A stretch of 64,000 nucleotides of DNA from Euphorbia lathyris (Eukaryota > Streptophyta > Magnoliopsida > Malpighiales > Euphorbiaceae): contig NC_088915.1 of NCBI RefSeq assembly GCF_963576675.1, forward strand, positions 43,863,501 through 43,927,500, read 5' to 3'. Below are positions 10,164 to 22,116 of this stretch, in pieces. Position 1 is the first letter of the stretch. The number at the start of each line of letters is the position of its first letter. Both the position numbers and the translations under genes were made by a program. The notes beneath the pieces were generated by a model that saw nothing but the letters and a program-made list of their open reading frames with translations, ran no database searches and was not told the DNA's origin.

Positions 10164-11497
10164 TATTGAAACACCTTTCCACATGATTTTGATTTGACAA
10201 AATTATTTAAGTAATTGATAAAAAATATTCTAACACATTAAATTTAAATGCTTTGATTTATTCACACTAATGTGTTTGTTCAATGTTGAGTTTATTGATT
10301 TATAAGACATTAAGATATAAAGTCTAAAAGCCCATAAGTGGAAGTCAAGCCCAAGTCAACACATCAAGACCTCACGACCCAAGATTTCAAAACGCGGTCG
10401 TTTTGTACAAAGCACAAGCTCAGCTTGAAGAAGGATCGAGAAGCCTTCTCTCAATTGCTTAGAGATGAAGCTGCTGAGTGGAACGACAAGAAGTACAAGT
10501 CAACGACAGACAAGAACCAACTTCTAGACAAAGTATTTCTACTTTGGATAAAGTTCAAAAGGCGCAGGAAGCTGTCTGGAAGACTTTGCCAAATATGTCG
10601 AAACATTCTGTTTATCGAACGAAAAGCTGCCGAGAACTGCCATAGACAGAAGATGCAAGAATCTCATTGGCCAACGACACTGAGCACGTACTGAGTGACA
10701 ATGACAGGAAGCCGTTTCCTTCCAACGGTTATTTCGAAATTCGAAATTACCGGTGCTTGAAGTGTCACTATATAAAGGCCTCTCATTTGCTTCATTCGAT
10801 GCAGATCTTCAATTAGTCGAAACGCTGACCAAATTCATACTCGAAGTTCTGTGAGAAAAGCAAAGCAAAAACCTTACACCAATTTCCAACTATTGTGTAA
10901 TAGTCTAGAGTGATTTCAATAATCTAAAGTGTCTTAGCAATTGTTGTTTAGGACAAACACTTTATCATTTCTAGAAGAATAGAAAGGAGAGGCTGAGTAC
11001 TCGGTTATAGTACTCGGCGGTAGTTATAGGAGTGAGTAGAGGTATAGAGGAAGGTACTCTTGTATACTCAGCTTCTATTGTAAAAGGTTTCGTGCTCTAC
11101 CTTTAAAGAGCTCAGTAGAGAATTCAAAAAGCTCTGAACGAGTTCCGGGGACTGGACGTAGGCGGAGAGGCTGAACCAGGATATGTCTGCTGAGTAACAT
11201 ATTTCTAACCATTAAACTCCTTTATATATTGCTTGCTATAAAACTGACTAAGTAACGAACTCACGCTGAGTTGAGTGCACTAAGAAGCTGAGTTCAGGAA
11301 TAGAGTCTAAGTGCTATCTCCCGACTCAAGGAAAGAAACAGACTTAGTCACAAGTTGACTAAGCTTGTGTCTTAGAATTACTTAGCGCCGCTGTGTAAAC
11401 CTTTTCTTAAGAAAAGAAGTCAGCCTTAACGGACAAAATTTTAAATAGTTCCTATCCCCCCTTGGAACTAACCTTGTCACGTTATAAGGGACCAACA
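10164..11497 (+). repeat. E1 5' LTR
   Basis: The LTR ends in ..accaaca. Its first bases are ta where the 3' LTR has tg, a G-to-A change at the terminal dinucleotide (10165). A TATA box TATATAAAGG lies at 10769-10778. A 118-codon ORF (10338-10694) is open in both LTRs, but it lies upstream of the TATA box and is not taken as a gene. Confidence 0.92.
10769..10778 (+). promoter_or_regulatory. E1 LTR TATA box
   Basis: TATATAAAGG is present here and at 22722 in the 3' LTR, in a conserved context. It is the likely U3/R promoter for gag-pol. Confidence 0.7.
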
Positions 11498-11499
11498 AG

Positions 11500-11511
11500 T
11501 GGTATCAGAGC
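11500..11511 (+). other. E1 primer binding site (initiator Met tRNA type)
   Basis: TGGTATCAGAGC begins two bases after the 5' LTR. This is the standard copia primer site complementary to the 3' end of plant initiator tRNA-Met. Confidence 0.9.
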
Positions 11512-11559
11512 TTAAAAGCTCACTGAGCAAGATATAACTATCTTGAACTGATCCCCACA

Positions 11560-12927
11560 ATGGCTGAGAACAGCACTCGTTTCCTCCCAGGAAATCAGAC
11601 AACTCAGATTCTACCTGAGGGACTGTCCATTACTCGGCCTCCTTTGTTCTTCGGGTCTAACTATACCTTTTGGAAGAACAGAATGAAAAATTTCATTCAG
11701 GCAACAAATATGAGTGCATGGCTTTCTATAGTCCAAGGCCCATTTGTTCCTATTGAAACTATTGACGGCCAAACGGTTGTTAAAGCTGAGACTAAATGGA
11801 CAGAAGATGATCTCAAGAAGCTCCAAAATCATGCTTCGGCTATAAACATGCTTAACTGTGCGTTAGATGTTGCAGAGTACAACAAAATTTCAGGTTGTGA
11901 GTCAGCACAGGAGATCTGGAAGAAGCTGGAGGTCACCTATGAAGGAACCAACAAAGTTAAGGAGTCCAAGGTGAACCAGCACATGAGGTTGTACGAGCTC
12001 TTTGAAATGAATGATGATGAAGGAATCTCTGACATGAACTCAAGATTCACAAACATAATCAACGAGCTCAAGAGACTTGGCAAGATCTTTACTGAGGAAG
12101 AGCAAGTCAAGAAGATACTGAGGAGTCTTCCTAAAAGCTGGCAAGCCAAGAAAACTGCTGTTGAGGAAGCTCAAGACTTAACCACCTACAAGTATGATGA
12201 ACTCATTGGCTCGTTGCTGACCCATGAGATCTCAATGAAGAACTTCGAGGTGAAGGAGAAGTCTGAAGATAAGAAGCAAAAGTCTCTTTTCATGAAAGCC
12301 GACTCCACTGATGGGAGCTCAACAGACGATGAAGAAATGGCAATGTTCACTAGAAAGATGAAAAGGCTGTTCAGAAAGAATGATAAATATTCCAAGAAGC
12401 CTTACAAGAAGTTTGATAAGTACAAAGCTGAGTCAAGCGACAACAAGTACAAGAAGGACAACTCAAAGCCCATTACATGCTTTGAATGTCATCAAACTGG
12501 CCATATCAAATCAAGCTGTCCTACCTTGAGGAAGGAAAGTAAGAACGGCAAGAAGGCAATGGTGGCAACCTGGAGTGATAGTGATGAGTCATCATCATCA
12601 AAAGCTGATGCCACCGAGTCAGCAAAGATCTGCTTCATGGCAGATGAGCTTGCTGAGCCTTGTGTTTCTGAGCATGTTGACCCCTCCATTACATCTGACG
12701 ATGAGGTACACTCAACTGAGGTCATATCACTACCCTTGCTCAGAAATGAAATGATTAATGCCCTGAGTGACCTCTACACACTTGTCAAAAAGTGTAACAA
12801 GAAGGTTAGAGCACTCAGCAGGCGATGTAACGAGATTGAAGAGGTCAAACTGAGTGACCTTCGATATCTTCTCCAAGACAACTCAACTTTTCATAGTAAC
12901 GAGATTGAAGAGGTCAAACTCCTTTAA
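11560..12927 (+). pseudogene. E1 gag, upstream copy, truncated by rearrangement
   Basis: The ORF starts MAENSTRFLPGNQTTQILPE. It carries the copia Gag core (LFFGSNYTFWKNRMKNFIQA; EIWKKLEVTYEG; QVKKILRSLPKSW) and one CCHC zinc knuckle (CFECHQTGHIKSSC, near 12478-12520). The frame is intact to residue about 445, then breaks at 12896-12920, where a 25-base stretch repeats and joins LTR sequence; the last residues (NEIEEVKLL) come from the junction. It lacks the second and third zinc knuckles seen in the downstream copy. It keeps TGG where the downstream copy has a TGA stop. Confidence 0.85.
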
Positions 12928-13204
12928 TATATATTGCTTGCTGTGAAAACTGACTAAGTAAAGAACTCACGCTGAGTTAAGTTTACTAAGAAGCTGAGTT
13001 CAGGAATAGACTCTAAGTGCTATTTTCTGACTCAAGTAAAGAAGCAGACTTAGTCACAAGTTGACTAAGCTTGTGTCTTGAATCTACTTAGTGACGCTGT
13101 GTAGTCCTTTTCATAGAAAAAGAAATCAGCCTTAACGGACAATTTTTGAAATAGTTCCTATCCCCCCCCTTGGAACTAACTTGTCACGTTATAAGGGACC
13201 AACA
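12915..13204 (+). repeat. partial second copy of the E1 LTR 3' end
   Basis: This stretch matches the last 285 bases or so of the E1 LTR (from the aaactccttta motif, 11212 in the 5' LTR), and ends gggaccaaca. By eye it is clearly more diverged from both E1 LTRs than they are from each other. It therefore probably came from another family member, not from a simple copy of this 5' LTR. Confidence 0.85.
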
Positions 13205-13206
13205 AG

Positions 13207-13218
13207 TGGTATCAGAGC
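13207..13218 (+). other. second primer binding site inside E1
   Basis: TGGTATCAGAGC occurs again two bases after the partial LTR, 1707 bases downstream of the first. It is carried along by the LTR-PBS-gag duplication. Confidence 0.85.
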
Positions 13219-13266
13219 TTAAAAGCTCACTGTGCAAGGTTTAACTACCTTGAGCTGATCCCCACT

Positions 13267-14973
13267 ATGGCTGAGAACAGCACTCGGTTTCTCCCAGGAA
13301 ATCTGACAACTCAGATTTTACCTGAGGGTCTGTCCATAACTCGTCCTCCTCTATTCTTCGGGTCTAACTATACCTTTTGGAAGAATAGAATGAAAAATTT
13401 CATTCAGGCAACAAACATGAGCGCATGGCTATCTATAGTCCAAGGCCCATTTGTTCCTGTTGAAACCATTGATGGCCAAACGGTTGTCAAAGTTGAGACT
13501 AGATGGACAGAGGATGATCTCAAGAAGCTACAAAATCATGCTTCGGCTATAAACATGCTTCAGTGTGCGTTAGATGCTGCAGAATACAACAAGATTTCAG
13601 GTTGTGAGTCAGCGCAGGAGATCTGGAAGAAGCTCGAGGTTACCTATGAAGGAACCAACAAGGTGAAGGAATCCAAAGTCAACCAGCACATGAGGTTGTA
13701 CGAGCTGTTCAAAATGAATGATGATGAAGGAATCTCTGACATGAACGCAAGGTTCACAAACATCATCAACGAGCTCAAGAGACTTGGAAAGATCTTCACT
13801 AAGGAAGAGCAAGTCAAGAAGATTCTTAGGAGTCTTCCTAAAAGCTGACAAGCAAAGAAAACTACTGTTGAGGAAGCTCAAGACTTAACCACCTACAAGT
13901 ATGATGAACTCATTGGCTCACTGCTGACCCATGAGATCTCAATGAAGAATTTCGAGGTGAAGGAAAAGTCTGAAGACAATAAGCAAAAGTCTCTTGTCAT
14001 GAAAGCTGACTCCACTGATGGGAGCTCAACAGACGATGAAGAAATGGCTATGTTCACTAGAAAGATGAAAAGGCTGTTCAAAAAGAATGACAAATATTCT
14101 AAGAAGCCTTGCAAGAAGTTTGATAAGTACAAAGCTGACTCCAGCGATAGCAAGTACAAGAAGGACAGCTCAAAGCCCATTACATGCTTTGAATGTCATC
14201 AAACTGGCCATATCAAGTCAAGCTGTCCCTCGCTGAGGAAAGAAAAGAAGAACGGCAAGAAGGCAATGGTGGCAACCTGGAGTGATAGTGATGACTCATC
14301 ATCATCTGAAGCTGATGCCACTGAGTCAGCAAAGATCTGCTTCATAGAAGATGAGCTTGCTGAGCCGTGTGTTTCTGAGCATGCTGACCCCTCCATTGCA
14401 TCTGACGATGAGGAACACTCAACTGAGGTAATATCACTACCCTTGCTCAGAAATGAAATGGTTAATGCCCTGAGTGACCTTTATACACTTGTCAAAAAGT
14501 GTAATAAAAAGGTTAGAGCACTCAACAGGCGATGTGATGAGGTTGAGGAGGTCAAACTGAGTGACCTTCAATATATTCTCCAGGACACTTCGATTTTGCA
14601 TAGTAATGTAGAAATCATGCAAAAGTTTGTCACTGAGGTCCAATCAGATTCTAAGAAACCGAGGAAGGACGTCACATCAATTCAGAACCAACTTAAGGTT
14701 CCGAATAAAAGAAATAATCCTCTGAACACTGAGTACCGAAGTACTAGTCAGCAGAGATGGAATCCTCAGCGGAATGTCCAGTGTGACTTCTGTGGGAAGA
14801 AAGGACACACCACAAAGGTGTGCTGGCATGCTCAGCACTGGGGTGCTGACCAGTCAGTGAGATATCCTAAACGGAAGGTCAGATGTGACTTCTGTGGGAA
14901 AAATGGACACACTGTCCAAGTGTGTCGTCATAAGATTAAATATGATGCTTTACCTGCTGAGCCTAACAAATAA
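13267..14973 (+). pseudogene. E1 gag, downstream full-length copy with one internal stop
   Basis: One frame runs 13267-14973, interrupted only by TGA at 13846-13848. The other gag copy has TGG (Trp) there, so this is a direct proof of a G-to-A nonsense change. The order is Gag core (MAENSTRFLPGNLTTQ start), a Ser/Asp-rich linker, the first CCHC knuckle (CFECHQTGHIKSSC), and two further knuckles at the C terminus (CDFCGKKGHTTKVC and CDFCGKNGHTVQVC). The terminal TAA (14971) is followed in frame by GPKKTWVPK, normally part of the copia gag-pol join, so it may itself be a nonsense change. Confidence 0.88.
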
Positions 14974-17900
14974 GGACCCAAAAAGACTTGGGTACCTAAA
15001 GATAACTAGCTATATTGCAGGTAAGCCTAAGGTGTGCTGAGAAGTGAAAGATGTGGTACATTGACAGCGCATGCTCGAGGCATATGACTGGTGATGAAAC
15101 TCAGTTCATCACATTTATGCGTAAACGAGGTGGAAGCGTAAGTTTCGGAGACAACAAAAAGGGTAAGATAGTAGGGTCAGGAACCATTGGTGGTAATCCT
15201 ACTATTGAGTCAGTCTCCCTAGTCAGCGGACTCAAATATAACTTACTCAGCGTAGCTTAGCTATGTGATAATGGGAGAAAAGTTATACTTGATGACACTG
15301 GATGTAAAATATTCGAGGGTAAAACAAATGAGTTGATTTTAACTGCCCCTCGTATTGATAATGTCTTTATGCTGAACTTAGAAAAGAAATTTTCAAAAAC
15401 TGTATGCTTAGTGTCAAAGGAAGAAAATTCATGGCTATGGCACAGGAGACTTGGTCATGTAAGCATGGACCTCCTGGCCAAATTAGCAAGAAAGCAATTA
15501 GTTGAGGGACTGCCAGAACTTAAGTTCGAAAAATATCAATTATGCAACGCTTGTCAAGCTGGAAAACAAACCAAACAATCTTTTCATAGTAAAAACATTG
15601 TCTCAACTAAGTGTCCATTAGAGTTGCTACACTTGGATATATTCGGTCCAGTCCAGCTCTGAGCTTGGGTGGTAGAAGATTTTCCTTGGTCATTGTAGAT
15701 GACTTTTCTGGGTACACTTGGATCATCTTGCTGAGTAGCAAGGATGAAACCTTTGAGACGTTTTCAACTTTAGTAAGAAAACTTGAAAATGATAAAGACC
15801 TTAAGTTAGCTCACATCCGAAGTGATAATGGTGGAGAATTCAAGAACCAACAGTTTGTTGAATTCTGTGAAGCCAACGACATTGACCATTACTTTTCTGC
15901 TCCTAGAACGCCTCAACAGAATGGGGTTGTTGAAAGGAAAAACAGAACCTTGGTTGAAATAGCCAGGACAATGCTGAGTGAACATAGGCTTCCAAATTAC
16001 TTTTGGGGAGAAGCTGTCAACACAGTGTGCTACATACTTAATAGGGCTCTAGTTAGACCCATATTAAAGAAGACTTCCTACAAACTTTGGAAAGGACGAA
16101 AGCCCAACATTGGATACTTTCGTGCCTTTGGTTGTAAATGTTTTATTCTAAATACCAAAGACAGCCTTGCTAAGTTTGATTCAAAAGCTGATGAAGCTAT
16201 CTTTTTAGGCTACTCAACAAACAGCAAAGCATATAGAGTTTTCAATAAACGAACTCAGGTCCTAGAAGAGTCAGTACACGTTGAGTTCGATGAAACTAAC
16301 CCTGCAGGAAAAGATAAGCAGCTGTCTGAGGATGATCCATACTCAGCACCCGCTGACCAAGAAACAGCCGCTGAGTCACTACCTCAAGGGCTGACCAAAG
16401 GTAAAAGGGAAACCCAAATTGTTTTCACTGACCAATCTACACCTGCAGAGATTGTTGAAACACAACCAGCTCAAGACATCACTCTTCCAAAAGAGATCAG
16501 AATACCAAGAGGACACTCAAAAAGTGCCATTCTTGATGCTGCTGGAAACACCCTGATGACAAGAAATCAACTCAGGAGGTACCTCAGCAACGTAGCATTC
16601 GTCTCAGTTCAAGAACCAAAGAACTTCGCTGAAGCTGAGTATGATGAATTCTGGATGAATGCAATGCAAGAAGAACTTGATCAGTTCAGAAGAAATGAAG
16701 TATGGGACTTAGTGCCAAAACCAAGAAGCCAGAAGACCATAGGAACAAGATGGGTCTTCCGTAACAAGCTGGATGAACAAAGAAACGTGGTCAGAAATAA
16801 AGCAAGACTTGTAGCTCAGGGCTACAGTCAGCAAGAAGGTATTGACTACGGTGAGACCTTCGCCCCAGTGGCAAGGCTAGAGGCTATAAGAATTTTATGT
16901 GCATATGCAAGTTATATGAACTTTAAATTGTTTCAAATGGATGTTAAGAGTGCATTTCTTAATGGAGTTATAAACGAGGAAGTCTATGTTAATCAGCCTC
17001 CAGGGTTTGAGGATCCTAAGTTCTCAAACCACGTTTATAAGCTCAAAAAGGCTCTGTATGGTCTCAAGCAAGCACCACGTGCTTGGTATGAGAGGCTGAC
17101 TGCTGACTAGAAATTATGTCAGAGGTAAAGCTGATACAACCTTATTCATTAAGAGGAAGGGTAAAGATACCCTACTGGCTCAAATATATGTTGATGACAT
17201 TATTTTTGGTGCCACTAATGAGTCAATGTGCAAGGAATTTAGTAAGCAGATGCAGACTGAGTTTGAAATGTCAATGATGGGAGAACTCAACTTCTTCCTT
17301 GGACTTCAAATCAAACAAGGGAAAAATGGCATCTTCATCAGTCAAACTAAGTATGCTAAGGAGATATTGAAGAAGTATGAACTTGAGAATTGCAAGTCAA
17401 TATCTACCCCTATGGGCACTGACACTGTCCTCTGCGCTGATGAAAATGGTAAGTCAGTAGACAGCAGATTGTACCGAGGTATGATTGGTTCTCTACTCTA
17501 CCTAAATGCTAGTAGGCCGGACATTCAGTTCTCAGTATGTTATTGTGCTAGATATCAATCTAACCCTAAGGAATCTCATTACATAGTTGTAAAAAGAATC
17601 TTTAGATATTTGCAAGGCTCAGTGAATGCAGGTTTGTGGTATCCCAATACTCATGATTTCACACTCATTGGATACACTGACACTGACTACGGACGAGACA
17701 AGCTTGAACGAAAAAGCACCTCAGGAGGATGCCACTTCCTTGGGAGCTGTCTTGTGTCCTGGTTCAGCAAGAAGCAGGCGTCAGTAGCCCTGTCAACCAC
17801 TGAAGCTGAGTACATTGCTGCTGGAAGCTGTGTTGCTCAAGTCCTATGGATTAAGCAACAGCTTGAAAATTATGGCGTTCAGACTAAAACAATTGAAGTC

Positions 17901-18134
17901 AAATGTGACAACAAGAGTGCCATTGACCTATCGAAGAACCCAATCCAGCACAGTAGGATGAAGCACGTCAGCATAAGACATCACTTCATCAGAGATCATG
18001 TACTCAAGGGAGAGATCAACCTGACCTATGTCCCAACGGATGAGCAGTTTGCTGATATCTTCACAAAGCCACTGGCTCGTGAGCAATTCAACATACTTAG
18101 AGAAGCCATTGGTATGTTTAATCCTCTTCAATAA
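14974..18134 (+). pseudogene. E1 pol: protease, integrase, RT, RNase H
   Basis: Pieces follow in copia order. Protease has MWYIDSACSRHMTGD (15051-15260) and ends at a TAG. The GAG-pre-integrase domain has LWHRRLGHVS and CNACQAGK (to 15662). Integrase has DDE residues in [19 protein letters not shown] and [12 protein letters not shown] has [14 protein letters not shown] motif [10 protein letters not shown] and [12 protein letters not shown] (to 17110), then YVDDIIFG (about 17187) in another frame. RNase H has GYTDTDYG, STTEAEYIA and the C-terminal DIFTKPL motif (17226-18134). Damage seen: TAG at 15258, a one-base loss near 15650, and an indel with stops near 17100-17130. It is inactive. Confidence 0.9.
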
Positions 18135-18361
18135 ATTCCAAGTATAATATGTGATATATGCATGCTGAGTGAATTACCATGCTGAATGATTTATGCTAAA
18201 TCAATAACTATCACATGCTGAGTAGATATACATGCTGAGTGTTTATCTTAAAGCTACTAAGCATACGAATTATTCCTTTGCGTAACACTGACTACTCAGA
18301 ACTTTAAACGTTTGAAATCCTTAATACTGAGTAAAGATCCGTTGCAAAATTTAATGCATAA
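18135..18361 (+). repeat. spacer with repeated catgctgagt motif
   Basis: Between pol and the envelope-like gene, catgctgagt or close variants occur four or more times (18160-18245). This noncoding stretch ends at the putative internal promoter. Confidence 0.5.
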
Positions 18362-18519
18362 CACGTGAATTAAATAGCCACCTAGGATGACGTAAGACCG
18401 ATAATTAGAAAACACATGCGCCGAATGTGTCATAAATGCCAGAATCTTTGTCGATTGAGTATCTCGAGGTCAAACGGCCACCTCAACGCTTCAGATCAAT
18501 TCGACACCTCTATAAATAG
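18362..18519 (+). promoter_or_regulatory. putative internal promoter of the E1 envelope-like gene
   Basis: A G-box CACGTG (18362-18367), a TGACGTAA bZIP-type site (18388-18395) and a consensus TATA box TATAAATAG (18511-18519) lie in order. A CT-rich leader follows, and then the ATG at 18620. The spacing from TATA to ATG is about 100 bases. This layout is inferred to drive a separate mRNA. Confidence 0.45.
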
Positions 18520-18619
18520 TGGACGATTTCCCACTTTTACCTCTTTACGCTTAGAAATCTCTGGTATTCAAATCCTCTTCTCTAAAATCTCCCAAACTTC
18601 TCAAACTTCTCTAAGAATC

Positions 18620-21605
18620 ATGACAAAAGATTCTCAGAATCCCTGCTCAGCAAGAACATGGTGAGACTCCCACCAAGTCTCAAGGAACTAGTCAGCGTGA
18701 CCACTCAAAGGTCACTACACCGAGGAAGCAAACCAAGACTGACCAAGCCACCTCCTCGAAAGGGAAGCAAAAGCAAGATAAAGTAAAGAAGCTCGTGGAA
18801 CGCACCTACTCTCCGGGTTACGAGAGTGTGAGGGGGTATAAGGTTGACCACTCTCGATGGTTTTCAAAGGGCTTTGTGGAAGCTGAGCAACCTTTCTGTG
18901 AGTGGATCAAAAAGAACGGCTGGACAGAGCTGTTCTCAGTCCGCGACGCTACCTATCCTGAGTTAGTGAAGGAATTCTACGCTAACCTAAAAGCCGCAGA
19001 TGATAATCGGGACTACATGGTCACCCAGGTTCGAGGGAAGGATATCTTCATCAACCCTGCTTACCTTGCCTCACTACTCAAGCTGAAAAACGTAGGAGCA
19101 ATACTTTGTAAATCTGGTGACCAAGATAAAACCAACTACTCCGTTGAGTTCTGTAAACCTCCTGGTCATGTAGGGGAAATTTCGAGTACCTCCATGGGTC
19201 AACATCAGAAGATGGCCCATTACATACTGACCAATTTCATCTTCCCCAAGATCAACGGAACCAACTCAGCGACAAACTTTGAGCAGTGCTTCATCTGGCA
19301 CATGCTGACCTATACGACGATAAACATGCCTGTCTTCATAATCGGTGGGTTTCAAAGAAGTACTGGAACCCTTAGGCTAGGCTCCATTATCACCAGAATC
19401 CTCAAGGATCACAGGGTGAGCTTGGTTGAGGAAATTCACACTTGGGGCACAGAGATCACTGCAACTGCACTGTTTGGTCTATTCTACAATAAACCAATTG
19501 TGCCCAAGAAAGGGAAAGCAGTCACTGTCCAGGAAACTGAGGGGATGCAGACCCGTAAAGGAAAGAAGGAAAGAAAGAGGAAAGCTGTTCAAAGCCCCTA
19601 TAGAGACGCTGTTTCTCCACCTAAAAAGCTTAAGTTCGTGTCCATAGGAACTAAGCCTCAAATTCAACAAGGCCAGGTTGGACCTAAGTCAACAGAAAAC
19701 CTCAAAAGGCAAGCTTTGCCTGAGGTAGAAGAGAAAGAGGACAATGATGAGCAACCACTAAGGAAGAAGAAGAAAATCTCTTCTGAGTTAAGTCCCATCA
19801 ATGCACCTCCCACTGACTTCGTTATTCCTGCTGACTCACACTATGCACGAAGTCTTGGCGTTGACGTTGAGCAACCACAAGATGAACAAGATGAAGAAGA
19901 TCTGGGTGGTCAGTTCGATAATGAGGAAACAGTGGATGATGAGCAACATGAGCCATCAGATGTTGAACAACACGAACCAACCTACACTGAGCAGGTTAAA
20001 GAAGAAGAAGCTGAGCCAAAAGCAAAGGAACACACTGTTCAAAGGGAAACTTCACCTACTGACTCTATTGAGTCAATTCTTGCTGACCCCTCTCCTCCAA
20101 AGACAAAGAGACTAAGAAGACTTAAGAAGAAGGCCCATAGATCCCCCGTCATTGATTTAATGAGTGACTCACCTCTGAGGGATGAGATCACTGACCTATC
20201 GGTTGTGTAGTTTAGGTTCTTCTCTAATCCTATTGAGTCTCCACCAGAGCAATAGGAAAAGCAAGCCTCTGTTTCTCAGCCTAAGGAACATGCCGACTTA
20301 ACTGCTTCTCTAAACCAAGATGATCTCGAGTAAGTGCTCGAAGTTCCTGCTCCTCAATATGTTGAGCAAGCTACGGAAATACCTGCTCAGGTCAATACTG
20401 AACTTCCTCAGCTTCCCAAATCCAGTCAGCTTCAGCCTGACTCTGAGCAAGTAACACATTTTGCCGATCATTCTCTTCCACAAATACAAGTGCAGAATAT
20501 AATCCAGTCAGCTTTTACTGGAAATCTCAACTCAAGGCCAGCCGCTGATCACGCTGGCACTTCTAATATTGAGCAGAACCAAACACCTCCACAATCCGGT
20601 TCTACTTGTATTCCGGCAGCTGAGCCAAATAATGATGGATCCTTCTCATATTTGAATGCCTCTGAGTCTGGTCGAAGAATTATTGACTCAGCTCAAGCTT
20701 TGCTCCAGGACCTCCATCAAACAAATATCGATGCCGCTGGGTCAGTTCCTGTTAAGCCAACTCAGCTTTCGTCTGTCACTCAACTTCTTATAGAGATCAA
20801 AGGTCTTAAGGATCTTCTGAGCGTCATGACTTCATTTCAGTCTCAACAGCCCATGCAGGAATCTATAACGAAGCTGGCCGAACTCCAGCTGACCATGGTC
20901 AATCACTTGAACTCTCTTCAAGGTCAATTTCATTCACTGTCAGCTGCGAACTCAATGTATGCAACTTCTGCCGAAGTTCATCAACTCTTCAACCAGCTTC
21001 ACACTGAGCAAGAGAAAACCAATCACCAACTCTCTTCCTCCTCCCAATGCTCCATTGAGCAAATTAGTGAGGCTGTACATCTGCTAAACTTAAGCAAGGA
21101 AGAGATGGAAACTGACCAGCTCAAGACGAACGAAATCCTAAAGTACTCTCGAGTTACTTTCAACCACGTGCGTCACTCAAATGCTCAACGTCAGTATTTT
21201 GACACGTCCTTGCTAAAGATGTTTCATCAAGCCTTTGCCATGCTCACTGACAGTATACACTGGGTTGGAAAGTCTCAAGCATATATCCTGAGTATGCTCA
21301 GTGCCGCGGCTATCAGAATCCCATGTTCTGTCTTGGATGAGGGTGTTCCTGTTTTTGATGGAATTAATGAAAGCACGCGCAGGCTTAAGGCATTCTCTAA
21401 ACGCTTAACTCATGCTGCCATTGATGACACCTTCATTCCTCCTCCTCCCGATGGTGGCAAAACGGGGGAAAAAGAACAAGCTCAAGCTCAAAGAACTCAA
21501 CAATCAGAGGAAGCTTCAGGAAGTCAGCAGAAATTCAAGGGAAAAGGAAAAGCTAAAGAGCCCAACTCAACTACAAGAAAAAATAGCTTGACTAGGATTG
21601 ACTAG
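18620..21605 (+). pseudogene. E1 envelope-like / plant transposon protein ORF
   Basis: The likely start is ATG 18620 (MTKDSQNP); a one-base shift before 18660 joins the main frame. That frame is open 18795-20210 and again 20334-21605, with stops at 20208 and 20331 and one between (near 20254). In total about 990 codons. The N-terminal 200 residues (VRGYKVDHSRWFSKGFVEAE; ELVKEFYANL; QCFIWHMLTY) match my memory of the putative plant transposon protein domain (PF20167) found in Sirevirus extra ORFs. The middle is Lys/Glu-rich and the C-terminal third is Gln-rich with helical, probably coiled-coil heptads (about 20800-21250). I see no signal peptide or clear membrane segment in the intact parts, so an envelope role is doubtful. 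Confidence 0.75.
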
Positions 21606-22102
21606 ATTCAATTTTGTTAAACTTGTAGTCTTTCCCTTATGAATTTTGTTGTGCTGACCCTGAATACAAAACTATGCATGCATTTATCTTTTTCAAAACT
21701 GACCAATCTTATGTGATGCTTACTTATGTTTTGTGCTAAATAGTTAACGCATCTTCATTAAATCAACTATGTTAATTGTCTACATTGCTTTATGATTGTA
21801 TGCTGTGTTGATCAATATGTTGACCTCTTTTATATGTCTTCTTAAACACATTGAACAAAGAAATACTCAACGCTCTCTGATATCTAAATCTTCCGCATAA
21901 ACTGAGTTAAAAAGAATATGTTCCATGAGCTGACCTGATTCTGAAAACTGACCTTAGACTTACTTGATTAAACCTTGAAATGTTTAAAGTAAAACTAAGT
22001 CAGCAGCTCAACCCTTACGGGGGAGTATCCTGAGTAATATAAGGTCAACTATCATGGGGGAGCTCAACACTGAGTTCTTCACTGAATATTTTTGCCAACA
22101 TC
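21606..22102 (+). other. E1 noncoding region before the 3' LTR
   Basis: AT-rich, no coding potential seen. Two extra polypurine motifs GGGGGAG lie at 22019-22025 and 22056-22062. Confidence 0.6.
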
Positions 22103-22116
22103 AAAATGGGGGAGTT
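22103..22116 (+). other. E1 polypurine tract
   Basis: aaaatgggggagtt directly precedes the 3' LTR and would prime plus-strand DNA. The same GGGGGAG core occurs twice upstream (22019, 22056); repeated PPT motifs are reported for Sireviruses. Confidence 0.8.

Noticed and set aside
10338..10694. 118-codon ORF open in both E1 LTRs (also 22291-22647)
   Set aside because: Lies upstream of the LTR TATA box, has no recognisable domain and is duplicated only because LTRs are; the differences between copies include several amino-acid changes.
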